From contig JBBPFI010000001.1 in assembly GCA_037974965.1 (NCBI GenBank), forward strand, positions 1,302,001 to 1,366,000: a stretch of 64,000 bases of DNA, in the 5' to 3' direction. A model generated the notes under the pieces. The model saw only the letters and a program-made list of their open reading frames with translations, was not told where the DNA came from and did not search any database. Positions 18,189-30,358 of this stretch are shown piece after piece. Within the stretch, counting starts at the first letter, position 1, and each line of letters begins with the position of its first letter. The stretch comes from Dacryopinax spathularia. Taxonomy: Eukaryota > Basidiomycota > Dacrymycetes > Dacrymycetales > Dacrymycetaceae. The position numbers and the translations under genes were made by a program.

Positions 18189-21146
18189 TCAGGTATAACT
18201 ATGACTCCTCACCATCGTCGGGCTCGGCGGACTGAGAGGCGCTAGGCTCGGAGTCCTGGACGGCGTCCTGGCAGGCGTGGCCGCCCCACTAGTCGCCACG
18301 ACCGCAGCTTGCGGTTTCCGCCCCCTCACCCAATCCCACATGCTCGCAGTCCATATCCCCCACTCAACCAACCTAGACCTCAACCTCTGCCCTCCCTTCA
18401 TCCACAACTTCCTCCCGTCCGGCCCCACCCCCTTCGCCCGCTGCTTATGTTCTTCCTCCTCCATCATATCCCTCACCCCACTCTCATTAATCCGTCTCAT
18501 CAAGCCCCAGACCATACTCTCCACCTCTCGCAGCCTGTCGTCCGTCACTTCGTACGTGTACTTCAGCCTGCCCAGCTCATCACCAGCGCGCTGGATCCGG
18601 ATAAGAGTAGGCTCGATCCCGTCCCCCGGTCTTCGGCGGGGTTGAGGATCCATTATGAGCAGACGGGCCCTCTCCCGTAAGGTCTTCACTTGCGCTTCGC
18701 GTTCCTTCAAGTCGGCTTTGACTGCTGCTGTGGCTTCGCGTTGAGCGAGAACGATGGACTGCAGGGTGGAGATGGTGTGACGGAGTGCTTGTTCTCGCTC
18801 GCGCATGTCGATGAGCGCTTGACAGAGATCGACGTCTGTCTTTAGCCGGCCCACGGGGACACGGCGGAGGCCTTTGAATTCCTCTACGCAAGCGAAGGAG
18901 TGGCGTCGCCATCTTGGTGGAATAGGGGTAGATGGAGGAGTGGAGACTTCGTAGTATGTAACTGCCCGATTCATGCCAGGGCGGAGAGCGGCGGGAAGCT
19001 CGTAGTCTTCGAAGTCCAGTTCGCGCAAAATGCTATCGGAATGACTTTGGAAGAACGCTGGCCTGCTGCGTTTCGATATGACACCTTTTACCTTCCTCCC
19101 TCGTAGAGGCGGAAAACGGCTTTGCCCGACTGGGGCCGTGGCAGGTACACCTTGCGCGCTGAGGGTATCGGAGAGATTCGTCCAGGAACTCTGTGCTGAG
19201 CGTGCCGCAATAGGCGTAGCTAGCATACCCGAACCATTAGCCAGTGAACCTATCACCTGACCGGCATGCTCACGTTGGCTTTGCGCCGAAGGGTATTTCT
19301 CGTCGTCCATGCTAGTGGTGACTATTAACGCCGGGATCTCAGGACCAGTCTGCGGCGAGCGTGGGCGAGGAGAACGGAAAACGTCTGCGTCAGATTCGGG
19401 GCTCTGCGTCTTCTTATGTCGGCCAAAGTCAAGAATATCCCTTCTCCAGCCCGTGAAGCCCTCCATGAGCTGATGACTTTTCTTGGCGACCTTGCCTGTG
19501 CCTCGTTGCAGCGCACCACCAATGTATGAGTCGTTATCATCGTCCACGCCGTCTTCCCGGATCCAGGATTTGCCTTGATAGTCGCCTGGTTGACCTTGGC
19601 GCGTCAGAATCGGTCGAGCGCGGCCAGTCCAGAGCCACCGGACCGAATCGAGCCCATCTCCGCCTTTGGCCACACTGTATCGCGCAAATTTCTCCAGATC
19701 GATGGTGTCCAAATCATGTCCAGAACTGTGGGACAGGTTGACAGGTAGCGCCTCGTCCAGCTTCTGTCTCAGAGCGCGAGACATCGTGGCCTTGTGCGGA
19801 TCTGACAAACGCCGTTGGCGAGGTTGATCTGCCTTGAGCTGATGTAGTGTCTGGGCATTGAGGAAGCTGACAGGCATCTTCTGAGACTTCTGCCACGTCG
19901 CGAGGACCTTGAGGAACGTTGTCGGATGTGCAAGGGGGTCTTTGGGTATATCTGACGACGACAGGAAGTTACGACCTCCCATCTCGCCCCTTATACGTCC
20001 AGCCGCTGCCGCAAGTCGTTGTCTTGCAGCAGTGATACTGCTCAGAAGGCCGGCCACGACTTGATCATCCAGGATGCGGCCGGATGGTTCGAGGTCGTAC
20101 ACCGGCTCGCCGATCTCGGTCATCCACTTCTGCAAGCCCTTCTCCGTGATATCGCAAAGCAGGCCATCACGAAGGTCTGGCGCGGGAGGGAAGCAACCGA
20201 ATATGAAGAGCGCGGATTGGACAAGCTTGATGAGGGTGATTACTGTAAGAGAGAATGGCGTGGACGGTACAAGATGGTATATCTGCAAGAACTTGTCTTG
20301 TGCGACTTGACTATTTGGTCCCATCAGACCTCGTCCAGGCACATGGTAGAAGCAGACGCACCTAGGCGGTTCGAGAGTCAGCGCTCGTCGCCCGCTACAG
20401 CCAAGTCTCGATAAATCAATGTTCACGGCCAGGTCTTGCTTTACGGCCGCATACACGCCACCGGGTATATGCACTATGTTCAGGTCGGAGCGGAAAGTTG
20501 CCAGGGAAGTGACCATGATCGTTCCTCGGGCATGCTCCATAGGCCGTGCCCCATGCTGTCGAAGGAAATGTATGGCTTTTTCGAACGGTAAGCTCGCATC
20601 GGCGAGACGCAGAATCGCAACAGTTATCTGAGAGGGACATCAGAGCGCTCCCAAGGATACCTGCTAACAGATCTACCTTGTCACTCGGATCGCCCGTCCA
20701 GACCGTAACGGTTGGCAATAGCTTCTCTCGCTCAACCACCCTATCGACCTCGATAACCCATTATCCCCCTTCAATGAAAGTACTCACCATTTCTCCACAG
20801 CATACAGCTGGTACCCCTCAAGCTGGACATCGGCCTCCTCCAGGACGAACGGGCTCAGCTCGGCCGCCAATACGTCTTCACCCGTCTCCTCCGTTGCCTG
20901 CCCTGCGTCGAGGCAGACGATGCCCGGTCTTTGCACATCTCTATCCGATCTGACAGATCGCGAAGATGATGCAGGTACTTCTCGACTCTTTCGTATACAG
21001 ATGGCTGGGAGAAGCAGTCGTCCTGCCGGTCCCGCCGGTGCAGAGGTCGTTATTGTGACGTTCGGTGCGGATGGATTGGGGAATTGTCTGACTGATGATG
21101 GAGATGGAGGAAGCGAGAAGTGTCGGGTATGGGCTAAGTGCGCCAT
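18189..21146 (-). CDS. STB6/STB2-like SIN3-associated protein
   Basis: In yeast, STB2 and STB6 were described as SIN3-binding proteins; the fungal family shares an N-terminal domain. Exon 1 from ATG 21146 ends in VQLEGYQLYAVEKW. A 47-nt intron leads to VVEREKLLPTVTVWTGDP, and another leads to ITVAILRLADASLPFEKAI. The long last exon carries TDLSRL-type core text (NIDLSRLGCSGRRALTLEPP), QSALFIFGCFPP and GLLCDITEKGLQKW, all typical of this family. A 51-nt intron with no stop codon (about 20312-20362, donor GTGCGT, acceptor AATAG) interrupts the core and would go unnoticed in a simple open-frame model. The C-terminal half is disordered, then a helical coil (MREREQALRHTISTLQ), and a basic tail. 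The biochemical role here is inferred from the family. Confidence 0.75.
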
Positions 21147-21913
21147 TCATGCATCCAGACCACCGAATCAGGTTGGCATGAGGAGCTGCAATGGTCACGA
21201 AGTATTAGGATACTCAGACCGCTTCAGTAGGCGATTAGGGGCGGGGTTGCATCACCCTTCCCTCTTGACTGCATGCCAGGGACACCATATAACTAACTAG
21301 GGTCCTCGAGCTCGTTGTCTCCACTTCCAGCGGCATGCAATCTGGGGGTTACTGTATTCTGTGGGGCGCAGCCATAATTGATTCTGTATGGAAAACATCG
21401 TAATTGGGTGAAAAATACATTCGGAGGCAACGTTATTAGAGAGTAACAAAGCTGTCGCAGCAGTGCCATCATAGGAAGGCCTCCCAGATGTTGCGCGACG
21501 ACTGGGTGCATGCAGGGACAGATGGCAGGAAGAAAGTGACAGGGGATTGAAAACTAATCGCACAGAGCAGGTGAGCCTTTATAAAATGTATGTGACAAAG
21601 GGCGAAACACAGGAAGATAGACAGCTAATACCCAGAGAGCGCGTTGCAGTGGTCGGCTGGTGGAGGAGAGCGGAAAGTGAGTATGTGTTCAGAGAGGATG
21701 TTTGTCGTTGTGACCATGGAAAGACAACGCGATAGACCGAGGAGAAATAGACTTGGAAGTGTCCAGGACAGAGGCTGAGATATATATAGCTGAGTATGAA
21801 GTGTTGCTGCACCATTCGGCGCAAATCGTGCAATGTGCGGGTATCGACATAGAATACAGCGATGGTGTGCGGTGATAGAATGCCACAGGATGTACGTTGG
21901 AATGCGTGTCGAC
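21147..21913. other. Intergenic region, no gene seen
   Basis: It lies between the STB6-like start and the Scw1/Whi3-like stop. Open frames are short and unsupported. It should contain the STB6-like promoter and the 3' UTR of the RNA-binding protein gene. Confidence 0.5.
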
Positions 21914-24900
21914 TCAACGGCTTCCGTCAAGACCAGGAGAGGGCGACAATGCGTGAGGAGCCGCTCCAGATCTGTCCTCAAATGAGGACGAACCCAAAGC
22001 GCCTTGTGCGCTCTTGTCGACCGGAACTGCGAAAGGGGAAAATGCGTTGTCCGCGAAAGCTTGGTTGCTGCGGAAGTAGCTTGCCGGCACATTTCGTCCG
22101 GAACCGATAGGAGGACTGATGGAGCCTGGCGGCGGCGGAGAGAAAAACCTGCTGGGCGGCGAGGATCCGAACGAGAATGATGACGCTGTAGGGGACAGCA
22201 TATCTCCAGAGCTCTGGCGGGAAGGAGCTCTGTGGTCGGCAGCAGTTCCATGTCGGCCATAGCGGCCAGCTCCCTCGTGGGCAGAGGCAGCATTGGTCCC
22301 ATTCGAGCCAGCTGAGACGCTGCCAGCACGAACTCCGAGGGGATTTTTGCTGAACGATAGGCGAATACCGCCTTTCACGAGACCATTCAGGGTATGCCCA
22401 TACAGCGAATGCAGCGCCTTGGTCGCATAATCGACATCGTCGAACTGAGGGGCAAACCGTGAATAAGCGAAGACATGACAGAGGAAAACGATCACGTACT
22501 TCAACGAAGCACATCGGGCCATTGCTTTTCTGGCGGAAGCATAGCCTGCGATACCCGGCGCATTGGGAGAAGACAGCTCGGAGATTTTCTTCAAGAGCAT
22601 TGGAAGAGAGAGATGCAGGAGGGGTGGTTGGCAGATTACCGACATATAGGGTATTTATCTGGACAGGGGTAAGTACGAGGGAGAGGAGCAGTTAATCACA
22701 GTCCTTACAGGAGGATTCTGGTCAGACGTATTGGTTCTAATGTAGGAGCCCCCAGAACCAGGGGACGAAAGAGGCGGAGAAATCATCTCGCTGTGGGTAT
22801 TGGTATGGATACCAGTCACTGAGGACCGGGTGAGGTCACTGTCCCCGGAGTCCCTTCGAATTAGTGAGTCGTTGTGCCCAAGACGAGACTCCTCCTTAGA
22901 CGGCGAACCTTCAGAAGATATGCTCAGACCGGACACCATACCTCTCGGTGGGCTATTCTCCAAACCCGGAGGCCGGGTATCCGAGCGATTTCCATGGGCG
23001 TTGCCAGACCTAGGCGACGTGCTAAGCCCCACAGTATCCTGCATGCCATCTGCAGGCGGGCTGGGTTGAGAGCGATTCGAAGAACCCGATGACGGCACCC
23101 CACGAGGTACACCACCGTCTTCTTTGGGATCTTCAGCAATACTCATGCGAGACAGACCTTTGAGGATGCCCTGGTTGTATCCTTCGTTCGCGTTTGTGTT
23201 GGGAAGAGACTCCCACATGTCTTGCGTGGCAGCCATTGGGTCCTGCCTAGGGCCCCCTTGGGAATGCGAATGCGACATGCGCCGATCCATCACCGGGCCT
23301 TGGTACGCGCTACGAGTTGACACGCCACCGGGAAGACCATGGTCCCCCACGCCGTTCATTAGGCCGAATGCTCCATAAGGATCTCCGCCCGGAGGACTGA
23401 GTCCCTCCAACGTTGGAGACAGCATGCCACGTGACAGAATTCCAGGTCCCGAGCCGGCGGACATGGAGGCGCGGCCAATGATGGAGTGCTGTCGACCTTG
23501 GTGTGGCTGACCTTCTGAGTCGGGGACAGAGTGGAAAGCGTCGTAAGCACTCATCCGGGAGCGGGGCTGTCCTTGCTGCGTTGCTTGCTGATAGGAACCT
23601 TCCATTTCAACACGGTGTTGCCGATCTTTGCCCCTTTCCATGTCGTTCATCCGCTGCGACGACGGATTCAAACCCATGGCGGCAATCGTCTGCATGTCTC
23701 TGTCCCTTTGGTTCAAGGGCGAGATACCATCGTTCTGCAGAGTACTGCCAATTGACGGGAGAATCGAAGCAGAAACGCCATAGCTCTGTAGGCCGTTTGC
23801 CACGCTCTGACCACCTGTACCGGCGGGCGAAGCGAGGGAGGACATGGTATCGCTGCCGTTGCCGTTCGTAGCGCCGGCGGACGAGCCACCCAGCGGACCC
23901 ACTCCACGTTTCGTGTGCAGATTCTTCTTGGCCATTTCAGCCTTCAGGACGGCACCCTTCTCTACGTCGATACGACGGCCTTGCAGAACGTCTCTTGCCT
24001 CCAACGCTTGTTCACGCGTCCTGAACTTGGCAAAACCAATGATCTGCTTCCTTGGCATAGGCAAAGCCAGATGCGAAGTGAGGTCCGTTGGATTGCCTCC
24101 GATACCCATGAGGCCAGAAGCGCTATTGCGCGCGAAGGGGTCTTCGGGAATCTGCCAACCACTGGCCGCAGCGGCAGCGAGTCCACTGGAGATTTCACGT
24201 GAATCGATCAAGCCGCCTTGTGCGTTAAGGCCGACCAAAGAATACGGATCACCAGCGGTCTGGGCGCCACCTGCATAACTCGAGGCAAACCCGGCTTGGC
24301 GGAGCACATTCACGGCAGCGGCGGCAGAAGACCCTGGTGCCAAGGCGCCGGGCCCATATGAAGTCAGATCCTTGTTGGGGATCTTTAGAGTTGCGGCTTC
24401 GAAACCAGGGGAGAATGTAAACATATTCTGGAATTCGCGTTCCTGAAATGACGTCAATATCTTCTTTCCTCAGATGATAAATATATGTTACGGACCTGCA
24501 TGTCATCGGGGAATCCGACAACGAAGATTGTGGAGATCTCTTCCGTAGCAAGAGGAGGCGCAGAAGCTCCGTTGTTGAGCCCTGAAGCTGCCGGCCCGCT
24601 AGCTTGGGTGCCGGTCGGCTGAGAGGGAGGATTTCCAGTGAATCCGGGAGGGAGGGACGACTGCTGCGCAGCCTGGGCAGCGAAGTTCGCACTGTTTGGG
24701 CCATCTTGCGTTCGCTGTCCGCGCTGTGAAGACTGCTGATATGTCGCTGCAGCACTGGGTAAAGAAGCTGCCTTCACCGCACCGACGCCGGGAACAACCA
24801 CCCCGTTCATTGACGAGATGTTTCCCAGGTTGATGGGCTGGCCATTTGCACCGGCCATACCGTTTTGACCGAAGTTGGGCTGACTCTGCGGTGTCTGACC

Positions 24901-25813
24901 CTGCTGAGCGAGTTGATGCTGGCGATGCTGCCTTTCAATCTGCGCTTGTTGCGCTTGCAAGTTCTGCATTTGAAGGGCCTTCTGGGCCTCGAGTTGCTGT
25001 TGCTGCTGAGCATTGGACTGCTGCAAAAGTAGTTGCTGCTGCAGAGCACCAGCACCACTGGCGCCGCTCAATTCGAAGGATCTCGCCTGAGGAGAGAGAA
25101 TATCCCTCGATTTCTGGCGACCACCATATCCATCGACCGGTCCACCTACGGGGCTCATGATGTTAGGTGCAGAGCCCATTCGGCCCATGGAATCCGGATA
25201 CGCCGTCGTGATGGTCGCATTTTGCGGGACTCGGGGGCGGCCGTAATTGTTACCAATCTGGACGCTCCCGCGTCCAATCATTGGGTTGACGTTCCCACCC
25301 CCAGTAGCCATCCCAACGAACCCAGACGACGGGTTGGAAAGCTGATTTGCATGTTCATCTTCGAATTGCTCGAAACGCGATGCCCCTCTTACTGGATCAT
25401 AGGCTTCGGATCCGGGTGACAGTGCGGAGGGCGGGAAGGATAACGAATTGGACCGATAGGCTGCATATGATTCATGGGGTGGTGGGAGCGTAAGCTGCGG
25501 TCCTGAATAAGCAGCCATGCCTGCCGTAGCGCGTCGTATGTGTGAATGGGACGCAGAGCCGGTAGACGAGGCGTGTGAGGAGGATGAATAGGTCCGCCTG
25601 ATGATAGAGTCTGCTTCTGCCTCCTCGTCTCCACCGCCAACGTCTGGAATTTGGCCCTGTAGATGGTCCTGCTCAAGCGAGCTGTCCAGAGAGTCCAGGA
25701 GGGATTGATTGATAAGCCCCTCGTCGGTCAAAATGGCCGGCGAGGAAGAGGGAACTGGTCTGGGCGTGAACAGAGAGGCCAGGTTGGGCAGATCGGGGCC
25801 ACAATGCGAGTTT
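21914..25813 (-). CDS. Scw1/Whi3-type RNA-binding protein with two RRMs
   Basis: Whi3 and S. pombe Scw1 bind mRNAs and influence cell-cycle entry or cell-wall integrity. The N-terminal 400 residues are disordered and Gln-rich (poly-Q/QA stretch around 24900-25050). RRM1 begins [13 protein letters not shown], crosses an intron with donor GTCCGT near 24460, and continues [14 protein letters not shown] long glycine/alanine insertion precedes its second half ([18 protein letters not shown]). RRM2 is spread over three exons: [31 protein letters not shown], then [15 protein letters not shown] and [15 protein letters not shown], the hallmark of this family. The stop is at 21914. The first coding exon shown begins at a splice acceptor (25813) with no in-frame ATG. 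The true start must lie in an upstream exon that I could not define. Confidence 0.85.
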
Positions 25814-27830
25814 CTGCAAAGATGCTAGGTGAGAAAGAGGACGCAAGACTGGCAGGTTGAACCCGGCGTACGCGAAATTGATGCGGTTGCAACTATCCCA
25901 ACCTTCAACCCTCTATTCCGTGTCTAACCAAGGCTGATCCACAACCAACGCCTCTGTTTAATCGCGTAGAAACGGAGCCGGCGAGAACAGCAGGAATTCC
26001 ACGATTCTACAGCGATATGTTGGAAGGAATGTCGCGGTTGTTATGTTGACTTGGCTGGTACGCGCGCGAACCGACGAGCAGCTGGGGTCCTCTGAGACAA
26101 CAGCGGTGAAGATGTGGGGATGAATATCGGCGTGAATAATGCAGGAAGGATGAGGATGCAGGAATGCGGGTGTATAGAGGGTGATGGTTGATGAGAAAGG
26201 GGGGAGACGGCGAGGTCGAACGCCGGGGCGACGTCCGGAGTGTCGTCGGACGATTAGGAAGAGGGGTCCTTTCGGGGGGCGGGAGCGTCGAGCTCGCGAG
26301 CAAAGCAGGTCTCTCAACGGCGCGCGCGAGCTGCCGGTCATTGCTTCCGTCAGGACATAGTGGCCCGTGCACCCTTGCCAATCTGCTTCCGTGATAGTCC
26401 CTGGTGGTCATGACGTGAGGCAATGGGGAAGCACAAGGCACACTTGCATTGGGCAACGCATTCAGCAAGAAGGGGATGTCAATAGAGCGCAGACCGCGTC
26501 AATGAAGAGACATCGTATGCGTGCTTCAGCTGGAGCGTTAGAACAGTGCGCTCATCGACCGTCGACAGTATCAGCTCGCGTCAAGATCAAGCACGGCTGG
26601 ACCAGTTCGACAAGGAGATCAGCCTGCTAGGAGCCCGTCCCCAGAGACAGTACAACGAGCGCATCGACAGCAACTTGTTAGGGCGAGATCCACTGGACAT
26701 AGCAAGCAGGACGGAGTGAAGTGAAGAGGAGAGCAGCGAGAAGTGAGACCTGCCTGGGTGACCGACCTGACGACAGCTGGAGCACGGGTGAAAAACTGGA
26801 AGGAGATCCCTCGCTTGGCTGATGTGGGAAGTGGCCGTATGATCGCGATCAGCGTCGCACCTTCGTGCCACGTTTACTTCATTCTTGCGGGCGAGATAGG
26901 GACGCAATTGCCGACTGGAATGTGTGATATCTGAGATGAAACTGGGGCCGAACAGGGTATTTAGAGTTATGTAACCAACTTCTATCAGGCCGCTTACGAT
27001 TCAGGTCTTGACGCGTGAGGCACAAGCTATAAAAGCATTAATATGCGACCAACAGGCCCAGCCCCTGTATCCTAGGTGGGTGATACCGAAGCGTCTTCCA
27101 TCAGCTCGCGATTGGATGTACTATAATAGCGCAACGCGTTGTAGCACTGACCGGGATTCTACCCACGGAAGGTCGTGTGCCGTTTCAACCCGATCTCCGG
27201 AGAATCACACGGAAACCTCAGCCAAACTTTGCAATTCACAGAATTTTGCTAAATCGGACAGTAATACGCCCGGACCATGCTCTCGACGCATGCTAGACGC
27301 GATCTTCCCGGATCGTAGCCGTTAAGGTCACGAGTTCTGTAACCGAGCGTCCTCCAGGCGTATGCCTTGCCAATAACAGCGGGCACTTCGACCTTCGAGT
27401 GGCAGGCGGAGAGCGGTTCGGAGGTACGCGTCGTGAGGGCCAGGTATTTGACAGCAGGCGTTGTTTGAGGTACTGTATCGGAGCGCCCTATGATTGACAG
27501 CACCAGATCTCAACCATTTCTGCTTGTTTGTGGGAAGAAGAGTTGCTGCTATCGACCGAAGCCTGAAAACCCAGAATCACGGACATCTCAGCGGACTTCC
27601 AATTCTTACGTCAGAAGACCCTGAGCTGTCAAACCTGACCTACTTTAGGGCCGGTCTATCCACGCCTTAACAACGGAACGCGCCACGGACCAGCGGCGGA
27701 CTGTCGCACTGGACAGGACGTGTCTGCACTCCTGATTCTACCTAGTGGTTACCCTAGATCATAATCCTACCATATCACTGCCGACACCAGCATCCTACGA
27801 TAATCTACCTAGAGTCTCGCTGGCGGGAGT
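25814..27830. other. About 2 kb with no supported gene
   Basis: Frames on both strands are short, biased in composition and unsupported. The part next to 25813 must contain the 5' exon(s), leader and promoter of the Scw1/Whi3-like gene. Nothing in 26.5-27.8 kb resembles a protein family, and I recognised no tRNA or rRNA by eye. It is the longest empty stretch in the otherwise dense chromosome part of the window. Confidence 0.5.
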
Positions 27831-28985
27831 CAGTCCTTGAGGACCTCAATCAGCCACTTCCCCAGATCGGCGATCTCTTCCTCCGAAGCAGAATGCGTTC
27901 TGTGCCCAACCCTCAGACAACATTCGAGTCGAGAAGGAGTTGTACTCACAAGCCATCGTACGCCTTGAACTGAATCCCGCCTTCCTTCAGCTTCCCTGGC
28001 TCAGCTGGCTTAACACCAAACTTCTCCTGGAGGTACTCAGAGGTCATCCGTCCCCACTCGTATTGCACCACGTTGTCGCTCGTTCCGTGACCTTGAAATA
28101 TAGGCAACGTCTTCAAGTGAGGAGACAGCATCTGCTTCATCATCAGCAAGTGCGACTTCGCGAGGAAACGACCGGTCGTACAGAAGGGATCTTGTGATGA
28201 AGAGGCAGCCACCCGGACAGAACAACGATCCCCCCCAGCTTTCGCTGAGTAGTGGCGCCCAACAGCATGCTCACGGCTCCTCCCTGGCTGAAGCCGCCGA
28301 CCTAGTCATGGCCTTCTGTGAGCTAAGATCTCCATTCCAGGAGCAGGATACGTACTACTATTCTCTCGCTTGGAATATTATTCTTCTCGATCTCCTCCTG
28401 TATGAGCGCATCTATAGCTGCCACCGACTCCAACATGCCCTTCTCATCCTCTTTCTCCGGCATAGTCCGAGTCGCCAGTTCGTAGATATCGAACCATGAT
28501 GGACCTTGAGCGAATGTAAGACCAAAGGTCACTTGGTAACCGAGGAAGTACGTACACGACATTCCATGGTTGATAGTGACCGGCTGCATGCGCCTAAAGG
28601 GCGTATAAGGACCATCTTCAAGCAGTAATGTGACCATGGTGCACGTACGCGTTGGGAAGAACCCATTTGACGTGCGGAAGACTTTTGGACAGCATACGTG
28701 CTACCGGAGCCCAACCGGAGCCACTATCTCCCAAACCCTGCATTCCACCCATTAGCCAGGTTCTGCGTGAGGCGCCAGGACAGCGCATACATGTATGAAG
28801 AAGACTGTTGCTGTATGCTTGGCAGTCGGGGCCACTTGCACGAACTTTAGAGGTTGCAGATGAGCCATGGTCTCACTGAGTATCCGGGTATGAGTGGGTG
28901 TCGAAGGCGAACGGAGACCTCTATAGACGGCGATGCCACCGAGAACGAGCGAGACGGCGAGTGCAAAGCGCAGGAGGGGGGGCAT
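27831..28985 (-). CDS. APT1: Acyl-protein thioesterase 1-like serine hydrolase
   Basis: APT1 removes palmitate from S-acylated proteins and can act on lysophospholipids. The alpha/beta-hydrolase core is split over several exons: FVQVAPTAKHTATVFFIH, the methionine/proline-rich segment with TINHGMSCTYFLGYQ and WFDIYELA, the nucleophile elbow GGFSQGGAVSMLLGA (Ser in GFSQG), VVLSGWLPLHH, the acid residue in QGHGTSDNVV and the catalytic His in LTHSASEEEIADLG. An intron just before LTHSA restores the frame; the stop is at 27831. The longest start (28985) adds about 40 residues with a hydrophobic segment (LLRFALAVSLVLGGIAVY), a likely membrane anchor. A second ATG (MAHLQPLKF, near 28867) would give the usual soluble form. 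It is divergent from TRM10 with 100 bp between the starts. Confidence 0.88.
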
Positions 28986-29085
28986 GCGTTTGCTTCACGG
29001 TCTTGAGTTCCTTATGTATAGCGCGCGACACAGCCATCATCAAACGGGTTTTAGGCGCCTAAACCCCTTGCTGCAAGTACGCCCC

Positions 29086-30358
29086 ATGTCAGTCAACGCG
29101 GCCGACCCTCAGCCGATAGGCACTCCTGCTCAAGACGATGCTCCGATAGCAGAAGCATCGGGAGAGGCTGCCGGCGCGCTGGAACCCCGTGAAGATGCAC
29201 AGGAGGAACATGAAGATGCTGGCGAGGAAGACGATACGGCAGGGCCAGGCGAGCAGACCCAGCCACTGTCGAAGAACGCTCAGAGGCGGTTACGCAAACT
29301 TGAACGGCAAGCAGCCATCAAAGCTGCCCGTAAGCTGAAAGATAAGGAGAAGAAGGCTGAGAAGAAGAGGAAACGAGAAGAAGCGAAAGCTAATGGCGAG
29401 CCAGTTCCCGACCCACCAAGGAAGCGACCTCGTCCAGCACCGACAGAACAGAGACGCTTCAACGCCAGGGTTGTCATTGACCTTGGGTTTGACGACAAAA
29501 TGCTGGAGAAGGTGCGTCCGGAACTTCGTCTCTGTGCATTCTTCATTTCTGACGGTCGGCTTAGGAGGTCATGTCATTATGCAACCAGCTAAGCTACACC
29601 TACGGTGCCAACCGCAAGGCACCCTACGCATTTGCACACCTCGCCTTCTCCTCCTTGAACGGGCAGACCCTGAAAAGAATGGAAGAGGCTTTTCATGGAA
29701 GCTACAAGAGCTGGAAAGGCGTGGACTGGTGGCCGAATGGGTATGAGCACCTATGGAGAGGTGAAGAGGCTGCTCCTCCCGAAGGCGACGGCGAAGGAAC
29801 ATCTGCGGCCACACAACCTCCGCTACCTCGGGAGCCGAAGGACTCGATCGTCTACCTTACCGCAGATGGCGAGGAAGAGATAACCGAACTGAAGGAGGGC
29901 GAGACCTATATAATCGGCGGAATCGTGGATCGCAATCGGTACAAGGTCTGCAAAACTTTGCTTCTCACATACGTATTCTAATTGCTTGCTAGAACCTATG
30001 TCGTGATAAAGCGGTACAGCAAGGTATTCGTGCGGCAAGGCTTCCCATCGGAACCTATCTGAGCGAGCTACCGACGCGAAAGGTGTTGACTGTGAATCAA
30101 GTGTTCGACATAATGTTGACTTGGCTGGAAACGAGAGACTGGAGAGAAGCGTTTTGGAAGCAAATCCCCAAGCGAAAGTTCCAAGGGCATGATAGAACGG
30201 ATACAGGAAGCGAAGCTGTCGAAGACGAGGAAGCCGCGGTGGATGAGGAGGCCGCACATGGAGGTTCGAAGGAGGGGGCCGCTCCCCAATCTCTGCGTGC
30301 CCCTCAACCCACCGAGGAGGGAGCTGGAACAGTCGATACGACGGATGAATCATTGTAG
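29086..30358 (+). CDS. TRM10: tRNA (guanine-9-N1)-methyltransferase
   Basis: TRM10 uses S-adenosylmethionine to methylate G9 of tRNAs through a SPOUT fold. The chosen ATG (29086, MSVNAADPQ) precedes an acidic disordered region and a Lys-rich helix (KKAEKKRKREEAKANGE). The catalytic domain starts FNARVVIDLGFDDKMLEK and continues after an intron with EVMSLCNQLSYTYGANRKA, SWKGVDWW, YIIGGIVDRNRYK (the signature Asp-Arg), then after a second intron NLCRDKAVQQGIRAARLPIG and RKVLTVNQVFDIML. Length matches fungal family members. An in-frame frame extends upstream but overlaps the divergent thioesterase start, so the internal ATG is preferred. Its last codons overlap the convergent NDUFAF5 gene. Confidence 0.93.

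Noticed and set aside
26900-27700. Possible tRNA or other structured RNA in the gene-poor stretch
   Set aside because: No paired cloverleaf or B-box-like GGTTCGANNCC was found by eye. A covariance scan would decide.
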